NCBI GenBank assembly: GCA_004017275.1
Contig: SAKE01000035.1
Coordinates: 1 to 41,754 of the forward strand
DNA from: Mesorhizobium sp.
Lineage (GTDB): Bacteria; Pseudomonadota; Alphaproteobacteria; Rhizobiales; Rhizobiaceae
Direction: 5' to 3'
DNA length: 41,754 bases
Below are positions 24,250 to 32,114 of this stretch, one piece after another (the stretch's first letter is position 1; each line of letters starts with the position of its first letter). The notes under the pieces were generated by a model that saw only the letters and a program-made list of their open reading frames with translations, did not search any database and was not told where the DNA came from. Position numbers and translations under genes: made by a program.

Positions 24250-24951
24250 CTAGCCAGCCACAACCTTCAGCCACAGCGCCTTCTCGCCCAAGGTCGCGAC
24301 CATGCCGGCATGCGCGGCGCGTTCGGCTTCGGTAATGCGCGGCGGCAAGGGTGCGGGGCGCGGGGTGACCAGGATTTCGATCTGGCGGACATTCTCGCCC
24401 TGGGCCGGCGCGGTGGCGCTGTCGAGGATGAGGGCGGCCTGCTTGCCGCCGATCAGCTCGATATAGACCTCGGCCAGCAATTCGGAATCGAGCAGGGCGC
24501 CGTGCTTGGTGCGCCTGGTGTTGTCGATGCCGTAGCGCCGGCAGAGCGCATCGAGCGAATTGGGTCCCATCGGGTGCTTGCGACGCGCCAGCGCCAGCGT
24601 GTCGACGACAAAGCCATTATCGATGAGGGGATGACCGAGCCGGCCGAATTCGACGTTGAGGAAGCCGATATCGAAGGTGGCGTTGTGGGCGACCAGCTTG
24701 GCGCCGTCGGTGAAGTCCAGCCACTCCTGCACGATCTCGGCGAAGGTCGGCTTGCCCGCAAGGTCCGCCGCGCTGATGCCGTGCACGGCCTGCGCCTCGG
24801 CATGGATCGCGCGACCTTGCGGGTTGATGTAGTGGTGGAAGGTCTTGCCGGTCGGAAAGCGGTTGACCAGTTCGACGCCGCCAAGCTCGATCACGCGGTC
24901 GTCGCGCGAATCAAGGCCGGTGGTTTCCGTGTCGAAGATGATCTCACGCAT
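24250..24951 (-). CDS. dnaQ: DNA polymerase III epsilon subunit (3'-5' proofreading exonuclease)
   Basis: A 233-aa DEDDh exonuclease. Exo I: Asp7 and Glu9 in FDTETTGLD. Exo II: Asp94 in HNATFDIGFL. Exo III: His150 and Asp155 in KHGALLDSELL. The C-terminal region (about 175-233) should bind the alpha subunit. It edits replication errors as part of the holoenzyme. Starts at ATG 24951. Near coaE, aroE and maf, as usual in rhizobia, but separated by a repeat. Confidence 0.95.
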   Translation of the reverse strand: MREIIFDTETTGLDSRDDRVIELGGVELVNRFPTGKTFHHYINPQGRAIHAEAQAVHGISAADLAGKPTFAEIVQEWLDFTDGAKLVAHNATFDIGFLNVEFGRLGHPLIDNGFVVDTLALARRKHPMGPNSLDALCRRYGIDNTRRTKHGALLDSELLAEVYIELIGGKQAALILDSATAPAQGENVRQIEILVTPRPAPLPPRITEAERAAHAGMVATLGEKALWLKVVAG

Positions 24952-25041
24952 CGAATCAGTCGCTCCAAAGGAGCAGAATCATGAGACCGGAACAAAATGG
25001 CAATGGGAAACGAAGCTGATCAGGGCAATCACTACAGGTTT

Positions 25042-25222
25042 GCGCTGCCCCTCATCGCCCTGCCGGGCACTTCTCCCCGTATAGTGACGGGGAGAAGTGG
25101 CTGGCCGCAACCTCGGCTCCCTTTCCGCAACGTTGGAGATTGGCGAAATCCTTTGCGACAGCGTCCTTCTCCCCGTCACAATACGGGGAGAAGATGCCGG
25201 CAAGCAGATGAGGGGCGGTGCC
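25042..25222. repeat. Intact dispersed palindromic repeat, CCCCTCA family
   Basis: Left end GCGCTGCCCCTCA, right end TGAGGGGCGGTGCC. Internal hairpins CCCCGTATAGTGACGGGG and CCCCGTCACAATACGGGG; the latter carries a T-to-A change. It fills most of the 282-nt gap between coaE and dnaQ, both transcribed leftward. Confidence 0.85.
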
Positions 25223-25233
25223 GACATCAGCAG

Positions 25234-25833
25234 TCAGCGGCTCGGCTTCCCGACACCTATTAGCTGCCTGATGATCGCGCCGACCTGATCCCGCGCGGCG
25301 TCCATCCCTCCCCCGGTATCGACGACGAAATCGGCCTGGCGGCGCTTTTCCACATCCGGCACCTGCTTGGACAGGATCGACGCCAGTTTTTCCTCCGTCA
25401 TGCCCGGCCGCGCCAGCACACGTTCTCGCTGGGTCTCGGGCGATGCGGTGACGACGACCACCTTGTCGACGCGGTTGCGGCCGCCGGTTTCGAACAGCAG
25501 GGGGATATCGAGCACGGCGATCGGCGCGCCTGATTTGCGATGGCGCGCCAGGAAGGCATCGGCATCGGCGCGCACCAGCGGATGGATGATGGCTTCAAGC
25601 TGCTTCAGCGCCGCGGCGTCACCGAGCACGCGCGCGCCAAGCTTTGCGCGATCGACCGCGCCGGCAGATGTGGTGCCGGGAAAGGCTACTTCGACCAAAG
25701 GCGCTGCCTTGCCGGCATAGAGGCGATGTACCGTCTCGTCGGAATCATGGACCGGCACGCCGGCCTCGGCGAACATTTTTGCCGTGGTCGACTTGCCCAT
25801 GCCGATCGAGCCGGTGAGGCCAAGCACGATCAT
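25234..25833 (-). CDS. coaE: Dephospho-CoA kinase
   Basis: A 199-aa P-loop kinase for the last step of coenzyme A synthesis. Walker A GLTGSIGMGKSTTAKMF at the N-terminus, HDSDETVHRLY following, and DIPLLFE in the middle are family signatures. The start overlaps the aroE stop by 4 nt. Third gene of maf-aroE-coaE. Confidence 0.95.
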   Translation of the reverse strand: MIVLGLTGSIGMGKSTTAKMFAEAGVPVHDSDETVHRLYAGKAAPLVEVAFPGTTSAGAVDRAKLGARVLGDAAALKQLEAIIHPLVRADADAFLARHRKSGAPIAVLDIPLLFETGGRNRVDKVVVVTASPETQRERVLARPGMTEEKLASILSKQVPDVEKRRQADFVVDTGGGMDAARDQVGAIIRQLIGVGKPSR

Positions 25834-26672
25834 GGCTTGGGCACCAGATCGGCAACGATGAGTGTGCGCAGTTCAGCCGTCACCTGCGGCCTGATGCCGA
25901 ACCAGCGTTCGAAGCCGGGCACGGCCTGATGCAGCAGCATGCCGAGGCCGTCGACCGTCTTCAGCTTCCTCGCGCGGGCGGCCGCGAGCAGCGGCGTCTC
26001 CAGCGGCACATAGACGATGTCGGTGACGATGGCATGGTCCGGCAGCATAGCAGGATCGGCCGACAGGCCTTCATTGCCATGCATGCCGAGTGCGGTCGTG
26101 TTGACCAGTAGGCCGGCATCGGCAAGCAGTTCGCCTGATGCCGCCATGCCATGCGCCGAAATGCCGGCGCCGAAACGATCGCGCAATTCCATAGCCCGGG
26201 CGAGCGTCCGGTTGACGATGCGGATGTCGGCAACGCCGCGCTCTTTCAGCGCGTGGATGACGGCGCGCGACGCGCCCCCGGCGCCGAGCACCACAGCCGG
26301 ACCCTTGCTGGCCCAGCCCGGCGCATGGTCATCGAGGTTGGCGGCGAAGCCGTGCGCGTCCGTGTTGCCACCCCACAGGACGCCGTCCTCGAACCACAGC
26401 GTGTTGACGGCGCCGATCTCCTCAGCGGCTTGGTCGCGGCGCTCGGCCAGCGCGAAAGCCGCCTCCTTGTGCGGGATGGTGACGTTGCCGCCGCGGTAAT
26501 TGTTTGCCTGCAGCGTTTTCACGAACACGGCAAAATCCTGCGGCGCGACATCGATGGCCTGGTAGCTGCCGTCGATGCCATGCTTGGCCAGCCAATAGCC
26601 GTGGATCTTGGGCGAGCGCGAATGCTTGACCGGATGCCCGGTGACGAAGGCCTTGTTCGTCGCTTCAGCCAT
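25830..26672 (-). CDS. aroE: Shikimate dehydrogenase
   Basis: A 280-aa NADPH-dependent enzyme reducing 3-dehydroshikimate to shikimate for aromatic amino acids. Shikimate-binding HSRSPKIH is near the N-terminus, NVTIPHKEAAF has the catalytic Lys, and GAGGASRAVIHAL binds the dinucleotide. I chose the ATG at 26672, which overlaps the maf end by 8 nt. A longer frame to 26831 lies within maf and is not used. Confidence 0.94.
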   Translation of the reverse strand: MAEATNKAFVTGHPVKHSRSPKIHGYWLAKHGIDGSYQAIDVAPQDFAVFVKTLQANNYRGGNVTIPHKEAAFALAERRDQAAEEIGAVNTLWFEDGVLWGGNTDAHGFAANLDDHAPGWASKGPAVVLGAGGASRAVIHALKERGVADIRIVNRTLARAMELRDRFGAGISAHGMAASGELLADAGLLVNTTALGMHGNEGLSADPAMLPDHAIVTDIVYVPLETPLLAAARARKLKTVDGLGMLLHQAVPGFERWFGIRPQVTAELRTLIVADLVPKP

Positions 26673-27264
26673 CGATTGCCCCCAGCGTGCGCAGTTCGGC
26701 CAGCAGCGGCAGCAGCGGCAGGCCGACAATGGTGAAATGATCGCCCTCGATCTTGTCGAACAGCTGGATGCCTTCGCCTTCGACCTGGTAGGCGCCGACG
26801 CTGGACAGCGCCTTGGCGCCGACGCGAGCAAGATGGCGGCCGATGAAGGCCGGGTCGAGCTTGCGCATGGTCATCGAGGCGATGCCGACATGCCGCCACA
26901 GAACCTTGCCGTCACGGACCAACACCGCAGCGCTGTTGAGCTGATGGGTCTTGCCGGACAGCGCCAGCAGATGGCGGCGGGCACCCTCCCTATCGGCCGG
27001 CTTGTGGAACACCTCGTCACCGAGCGACAGCGTCTGGTCGCAGCCGAGCACCAGCGCGCCCGGCATGCGCTCGCTGACGTCGCTGGCCTTGGCCTCGGCC
27101 AGCACCAGGGCGACATCCTCGGGTGAGACACCGCTATCCTGCAAAGGCGCCTCGAGCGCGCGCTCGTCGACATCGGCTGGGACGGCTTCGACATCGACCC
27201 CGGCATTGACCAGCATGGCCTTGCGGAACGGACTGCCGGAAGCGAGGATGAGTTTTTCGGTCAT
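26665..27264 (-). CDS. maf: Maf-family nucleotide pyrophosphatase
   Basis: A 199-aa protein that hydrolyses non-canonical or UTP/dTTP-type nucleotides and is linked to septum control in Bacillus. Signatures: LILASGSPFRKAML near the N-terminus, VLGCDQTLSLGDEVFHKP in the middle and GEGIQLFDKIEGDHFTIVGLPL at the end. First gene of the maf-aroE-coaE operon. An inverted-repeat element separates it from ppsR. Confidence 0.94.
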   Translation of the reverse strand: MTEKLILASGSPFRKAMLVNAGVDVEAVPADVDERALEAPLQDSGVSPEDVALVLAEAKASDVSERMPGALVLGCDQTLSLGDEVFHKPADREGARRHLLALSGKTHQLNSAAVLVRDGKVLWRHVGIASMTMRKLDPAFIGRHLARVGAKALSSVGAYQVEGEGIQLFDKIEGDHFTIVGLPLLPLLAELRTLGAIDG

Positions 27265-27297
27265 GCTGATTCACCCGAGGTTGGCGTTCCGTCGCGC

Positions 27298-27476
27298 ACC
27301 CCTCATCCGACCGAGCTTCGCTCGGCCACCTTCTCCCACAAGGGGAGAAGGGAAGTCCCGCGCGCACACCGCTGCAAATCGCCAACGGCGGTATCTTGCA
27401 GAGACGACGGTGCCACGTTCCTCCTTCTCCCCTTGTGGGAGAAGGTGGCCTCGCGAAGCGAGGTCGGATGAGGGGT
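27298..27476. repeat. Dispersed palindromic repeat, ACCCCTCATCCGACC family
   Basis: Perfect 15-bp ends ACCCCTCATCCGACC / GGTCGGATGAGGGGT, followed inward by GAGCTTCGCTCGGCCACCTT and TCTCCC(A)CAAGGGGAGAAGG hairpins. This is a third family in the window, different at its ends from the CCCCTCA/GCGC and CAGAGGGGGG types. It lies between ppsR and maf. Confidence 0.85.
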
Positions 27477-27502
27477 GTTGGTGCTCACTTATCTTACCTG
27501 CC

Positions 27503-28324
27503 CTATCTCGACTTGCCCCGCAGGGCAACGATGGCCGCTGCCGTTTCCTCGATCGAGCGGCGGCTGACGTCGATCATCGGCCAGCCGTGGCGGATGCAGA
27601 TCTGGCGGGCATAGGCGAGCTCCTCGGCGATCGCCGCGCGGTCGACATAGTCCGACGCCTCATAAGAACTGCTGTTGCCGAGGATGCGGTTTTGCCGGAC
27701 ATGCGAGATGCGCTCGGCGGTGGCGATCAGCCCGACGATCAGCGGTGTCCGGGCGTTGACCAGGCTTTCGGGCACCGGCACGCCGAGCACGATCGGGATG
27801 TTGGCGGTCTTGATGCCGCGGTTGGCCAGATAGATGCTGGTCGGCGTCTTCGACGTCCGCGAAATGCCGATCAGCACGATATCGGCATCGTCCATATTGA
27901 GCGGCAACTGGCCGTCATCATGGTCCATGGTGAAATTGAGCGCATCGATGCGGCGGAAATATTCGGCGTCGAGAACGTGCTGGGCGCCGACGCGGCGGCC
28001 AGCCGGCGTGCCGAGATAGGACTGGAAGACGGTGAGCACCGGCTCCAGAACCGAGACACAGGGCAGGCCCATGGCCGCGCAGCGCTCGTCGATGCCGCGC
28101 GCCAGCTTCTGGTCGACCACCGTATAGAGGATGATGCCCGGCTCTTCCTCGATGTCCTCGAACACCTTCGCCACCTGCTTTTCGGTGCGGATGAGCGGAT
28201 AGATGTGCTCGATGGCGCGCGCATCCTTGTACTGCGCCGAAGCCGCCCGGCCGGCGGCAAGCAGCGTTTCGCCGGTCGCGTCGGAAATCAGGTGCAGGTG
28301 GAAGAAGCTCTGGGGTTTGTTCAC
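27503..28324 (-). CDS. ppsR: Bifunctional kinase-pyrophosphorylase of PEP synthase (PpsR/DUF299)
   Basis: A 273-aa protein of the pyruvate,water-dikinase regulatory family, which reversibly phosphorylates PEP synthase or PPDK. HLHLISDATGETL at the N-terminus and the P-loop-like GISRTSKTPTSIYLANRG near residue 155 are family signatures. Starts with GTG at 28324, AGG about 8 nt upstream. Its start borders the candidate origin; genes of this family commonly lie beside hemE in alphaproteobacteria. Confidence 0.93.
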   Translation of the reverse strand: MNKPQSFFHLHLISDATGETLLAAGRAASAQYKDARAIEHIYPLIRTEKQVAKVFEDIEEEPGIILYTVVDQKLARGIDERCAAMGLPCVSVLEPVLTVFQSYLGTPAGRRVGAQHVLDAEYFRRIDALNFTMDHDDGQLPLNMDDADIVLIGISRTSKTPTSIYLANRGIKTANIPIVLGVPVPESLVNARTPLIVGLIATAERISHVRQNRILGNSSSYEASDYVDRAAIAEELAYARQICIRHGWPMIDVSRRSIEETAAAIVALRGKSR

Positions 28325-28351
28325 AGGGGGTCACCTGGGGCTGTGGGCTTC

Positions 28352-28360
28352 TGTGGATAA
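28352..28360 (-). promoter_or_regulatory. Perfect DnaA box
   Basis: TGTGGATAA, the reverse complement of TTATCCACA, 28 nt from the ppsR start. It is the only exact consensus box I found in the gap. Confidence 0.8.
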
Positions 28361-28410
28361 AGCGGGATGAAGAAACGGGCCGGTCGGAGGCGACTGTATC
28401 AGATGGCTAG

Positions 28411-28419
28411 ATGTCCACA
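28411..28419 (+). promoter_or_regulatory. Near-consensus DnaA box
   Basis: ATGTCCACA differs from TTNTCCACA at the first base. It lies 51 nt from the perfect box. Confidence 0.55.
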
Positions 28420-28655
28420 ATTCGTTGCGCTGTCAGCTTCGCCGGGCGGCTGGGGACAAGTTTGGGGACGGCTTCTTTTGGCTATCATCCGTCCACAGGG
28501 CAGGCTTTTCGCCACTTTTCCTAACGCTTTGACTCCAGTGATGGAATCCGGACTATCCCCAGAACCCTACATCCGGGCAAAAGAAGCACGCGACAATATG
28601 TTGGCTGGTTTTTTCGGGGGCAAAGCGGGACAGGTGACAACCACCAGAACCAACA

Positions 28656-28692
28656 GACTCTTAGAATCAGAAGAATCTTAGATATAAGAATC
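28656..28692. promoter_or_regulatory. Cluster of four CcrM methylation sites (GANTC)
   Basis: GACTC at 28656, GAATC at 28664, 28673 and 28688, within 37 nt of A/T-rich DNA just before hemE. Two more (28531, 28544) lie upstream. GANTC is the CcrM site in alphaproteobacteria; such clusters link methylation state to replication or hemE/origin expression. Confidence 0.7.
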
Positions 28693-28728
28693 TTTGATTA
28701 GAAAGAGGCTGGGAGAAGCGAGCGCTCA

Positions 28729-29760
28729 ATGCCCCAGAACCGGATCATGCTGGACGTCCTCAGGGGTAAGGCTCATTTTCCGCCTCCGCTCTGGATGATG
28801 CGTCAGGCCGGACGCTATCTGCCGGAGTATCGTGAAACGCGCAGACGCGCCGGCTCGTTCCTCGACCTCTGCTATGATCCCGACCTTGCCGTCGAAGTGA
28901 CCATGCAGCCGATCGAGCGCTTTGGCTTCGATGCCTCGATCCTGTTTTCCGATATCCTTGTCGTTCCGCATGCGCTTGGCCGCGACGTTCGCTTTGAAGA
29001 GGGCAGGGGGCCGCTGCTGACGCCGATCACGGTGCCGGAGATCTTGGCTCTGGAAAGCAAGGTGTTTCACGTGAATCTCGAACCGGTCTATGAGACGGTT
29101 CGCCGGTTGCGGGCCAAACTCCCCGATGAGACGACCCTGATCGGCTTCTGCGGCGCGCCGTGGACGGTGGCGACCTATATGATCGCCGGCCATGGCACAT
29201 CAGACCAGGCGCCGGCGCGGCTGTTCGCCTATAGCGAGCCGGCGGCGTTCCAGCATTTGCTGAAAGTGCTTGCCGATCATTCGGCCGCCTATCTCATCCA
29301 CCAGATCGAGGCCGGTGCGGATGTGGTGCAGATTTTCGATTCCTGGTCCGGCGTGCTCGACGACGCCTCCTTCGAACAGTTCTGCGTGCAGCCGGTGGCC
29401 GAGATCGTTCGCCAGGTTCGGGCCGTCCATCCCGATGTTCCGATCATCGGCTTTCCCAAGGGTGCCGGCGCGCGCTACCAGACCTATCGCCAGAAGACCG
29501 GCGTGACGGGTCTGGGGATCGACTGGACGGTGCCGCTGGAGGCGGCGAAGGATTTGCAGCGCTCGGGTGCGGTTCAGGGCAATCTCGATCCCTTGCGGCT
29601 CGTGGCTGGCGGCAAGGCGCTGTCGGATGGCGTCGAAGCGATCCTGAAGGCGCTGGGAGGCGGACCGCTGATCTTCAACCTCGGCCATGGCATCACGCCG
29701 GAGACGCCGATCGCCCATGTCGAGGCGATGGTGAAACAGGTGCGGAGCGCGACACGCTGA
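28729..29760 (+). CDS. hemE: Uroporphyrinogen decarboxylase
   Basis: A 343-aa cytoplasmic enzyme that decarboxylates the four acetate side chains of uroporphyrinogen III to give coproporphyrinogen III in heme synthesis. The active-site signature WMMRQAGRYLPEYRE is near residue 22, FGFDASILFSDILV holds the conserved Asp, and GFCGAPWTVATYM follows. GGGAG precedes the ATG. It borders the candidate origin and contains a parS-like sequence at 29063-29078. Coupled to hemJ by a 1-nt overlap. Confidence 0.96.
   Translation: MPQNRIMLDVLRGKAHFPPPLWMMRQAGRYLPEYRETRRRAGSFLDLCYDPDLAVEVTMQPIERFGFDASILFSDILVVPHALGRDVRFEEGRGPLLTPITVPEILALESKVFHVNLEPVYETVRRLRAKLPDETTLIGFCGAPWTVATYMIAGHGTSDQAPARLFAYSEPAAFQHLLKVLADHSAAYLIHQIEAGADVVQIFDSWSGVLDDASFEQFCVQPVAEIVRQVRAVHPDVPIIGFPKGAGARYQTYRQKTGVTGLGIDWTVPLEAAKDLQRSGAVQGNLDPLRLVAGGKALSDGVEAILKALGGGPLIFNLGHGITPETPIAHVEAMVKQVRSATR
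29063..29078 (+). other. parS-like sequence inside hemE
   Basis: TGTTTCACGTGAATCT matches 14 of 16 bases of the parS consensus TGTTTCACGTGAAACA; mismatches are in the right arm. It lies about 340 nt from the candidate oriC. Codons constrain it only partly. Confidence 0.5.
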
Positions 29761-30296
29761 TGACTGAGACGCAAAACACGAACAGCACCGGTCAGGCGAT
29801 GATGCGCATGACGATAGGTATCGTCGTACTGGCCGTTCTCACCGCAGTTTTGTATTTCGCGGCACCCGACAGTTTCTATCCCTGGGCGAAGGCGATCCAT
29901 ATCCTGGCCGTCATCTCGTGGATGGCCGGCATGCTCTATCTGCCGCGGCTGCTGGTCTATCACACTGATGCCGAGAAGGGCTCTGTCCAGTCGGAGACCT
30001 TCAAGGTGATGGAGCGGCGCCTGCTGCGCGGTATCATCAATCCGGCGATGATCGTCACCTGGGTATTCGGCCTGTGGCTTGCCTGGAAAGGCTTTGGTTT
30101 CCAGGGCGGCTGGCTGCACGCCAAGATCGGTGCGGTGCTTCTCTTGTCCGCCATGCATGGATATCTGGCCGGCGCGGTGCGCAAATTCGCCGAGGACCGC
30201 AATGAAAAATCCGCCAAGCACTGGCGAATCGTCAACGAGATCCCCACATTGCTGATGATCGCAATCGTTATCCTGGTGGTCGTCAAGCCGTTCTAG
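29760..30296 (+). CDS. hemJ: Protoporphyrinogen IX oxidase HemJ
   Basis: A 178-aa inner-membrane protein with four predicted transmembrane helices (about 17-34, 45-66, 95-112, 122-138, with one more near 160-176). HemJ-type markers are His47 in KAIHILAVISWMAGMLYLPRL and the downstream Lys/Arg-rich loop. It oxidises protoporphyrinogen IX in bacteria lacking HemG and HemY. Its start overlaps the hemE stop by 1 nt (TGATG). A weak hairpin (GCTGC/GCAGC) with a following T-rich stretch lies just after the stop. Confidence 0.92.
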   Translation: MTETQNTNSTGQAMMRMTIGIVVLAVLTAVLYFAAPDSFYPWAKAIHILAVISWMAGMLYLPRLLVYHTDAEKGSVQSETFKVMERRLLRGIINPAMIVTWVFGLWLAWKGFGFQGGWLHAKIGAVLLLSAMHGYLAGAVRKFAEDRNEKSAKHWRIVNEIPTLLMIAIVILVVVKPF

Positions 30297-30468
30297 GCTT
30301 TGGCTGCAAAACGCAGCTTGCTCTTTCACCCGACCGACGATAAAAGACGGGTCTTCCTTCCCCGTCATGCGCCGCCCCTCATTGTTTTCGGCCGCGCCCG
30401 GCATTTGTCGCATCCCGCCGATATTTTTCCCAAAGCTTACCCAGACTCCATCTATTCAAGGTCCGTCT

Positions 30469-31734
<1,266 letters not shown>

Positions 31735-31739
31735 GGGCT

Positions 31740-31868
31740 TACCCTCCTCCTCGTGGGGAGGGTCGCGCAGCGGAGCGGGGTGGGGGGTCAGCACCGAGGT
31801 TGGCGATTCACCCCCACCCCGTCTCACGATCTACGCTTCGCTACGATCGCGAGCCGACCCTCCCCACA
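31740..31868. repeat. Dispersed palindromic repeat after rho
   Basis: Hairpin ACCCTCC/GGAGGGT follows the rho stop. A larger pairing of CGGGGTGGGGG (about 31776-31786) with CCCCCACCCCG (about 31811-31821) and AGGGTCG with CGACCCT makes a fold across 130 nt. It may end rho transcription. Confidence 0.65.
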
Positions 31869-31870
31869 AG

Positions 31871-32107
31871 GGTAGGGCTACCGCACATGGAATTCCTGAG
31901 ATGTCTGCCCGGCACGAACCCCCACCCCTAACCGCTCCCCACAAGGGGGAGGGAGACTTCCGTTGGCGCTGACCTAGGCGAATCGCCTGTCTTTTCGGGG
32001 CCAAAGAAGACTTAATGGCACGCGGCAGCGTTCCCTCCCCCTTGTGGGGTTAGGGTGGGGGTCCTTCTTCGCAAGAATCCAGATGCGATAGCCCTGAAGG
32101 GGGAGGG
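31871..32107. repeat. Second dispersed element in the rho-DUF255 gap
   Basis: The ends are imperfect inverted repeats (GGTAGGGCTACCGCACATGG at the left; a reverse complement with TGCGATAGCCCT near 32090). Left part 31877-31932 is repeated at 41697-41752 with three differences (core GGAATTCCTGAGATGTCTGC). Internal CCCCCTTGTGGGG-type hairpins flank unique DNA. These two elements fill the 380-nt gap; no gene was recognised. Confidence 0.65.
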
Positions 32108-32114
32108 TGAGGTG

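Larger units (their letters stand above)
28325..28728. other. Candidate chromosomal replication origin oriC
   Basis: A 404-nt gap between divergent ppsR and hemE. It holds a perfect DnaA box (TGTGGATAA, 28352-28360), a near one (ATGTCCACA, 28411-28419) and weaker ones at 28451-28459, 28489-28497 and 28553-28561. The right end (28650-28700) is A/T-rich, fit for duplex opening, and crowded with GANTC sites. In Caulobacter and Sinorhizobium the origin also adjoins hemE. Flanking genes point away on both sides, and parA/parB lie 10 kb to the right. A 104-codon open frame (28367-28681) is probably chance. Confidence 0.75.

Noticed and set aside
28367..28681. A 104-codon plus-strand open frame in the ppsR-hemE gap
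   Set aside because: No ribosome-binding site or family resemblance. It runs through DnaA-box-like and GANTC sequences; the gap is better explained as an origin.
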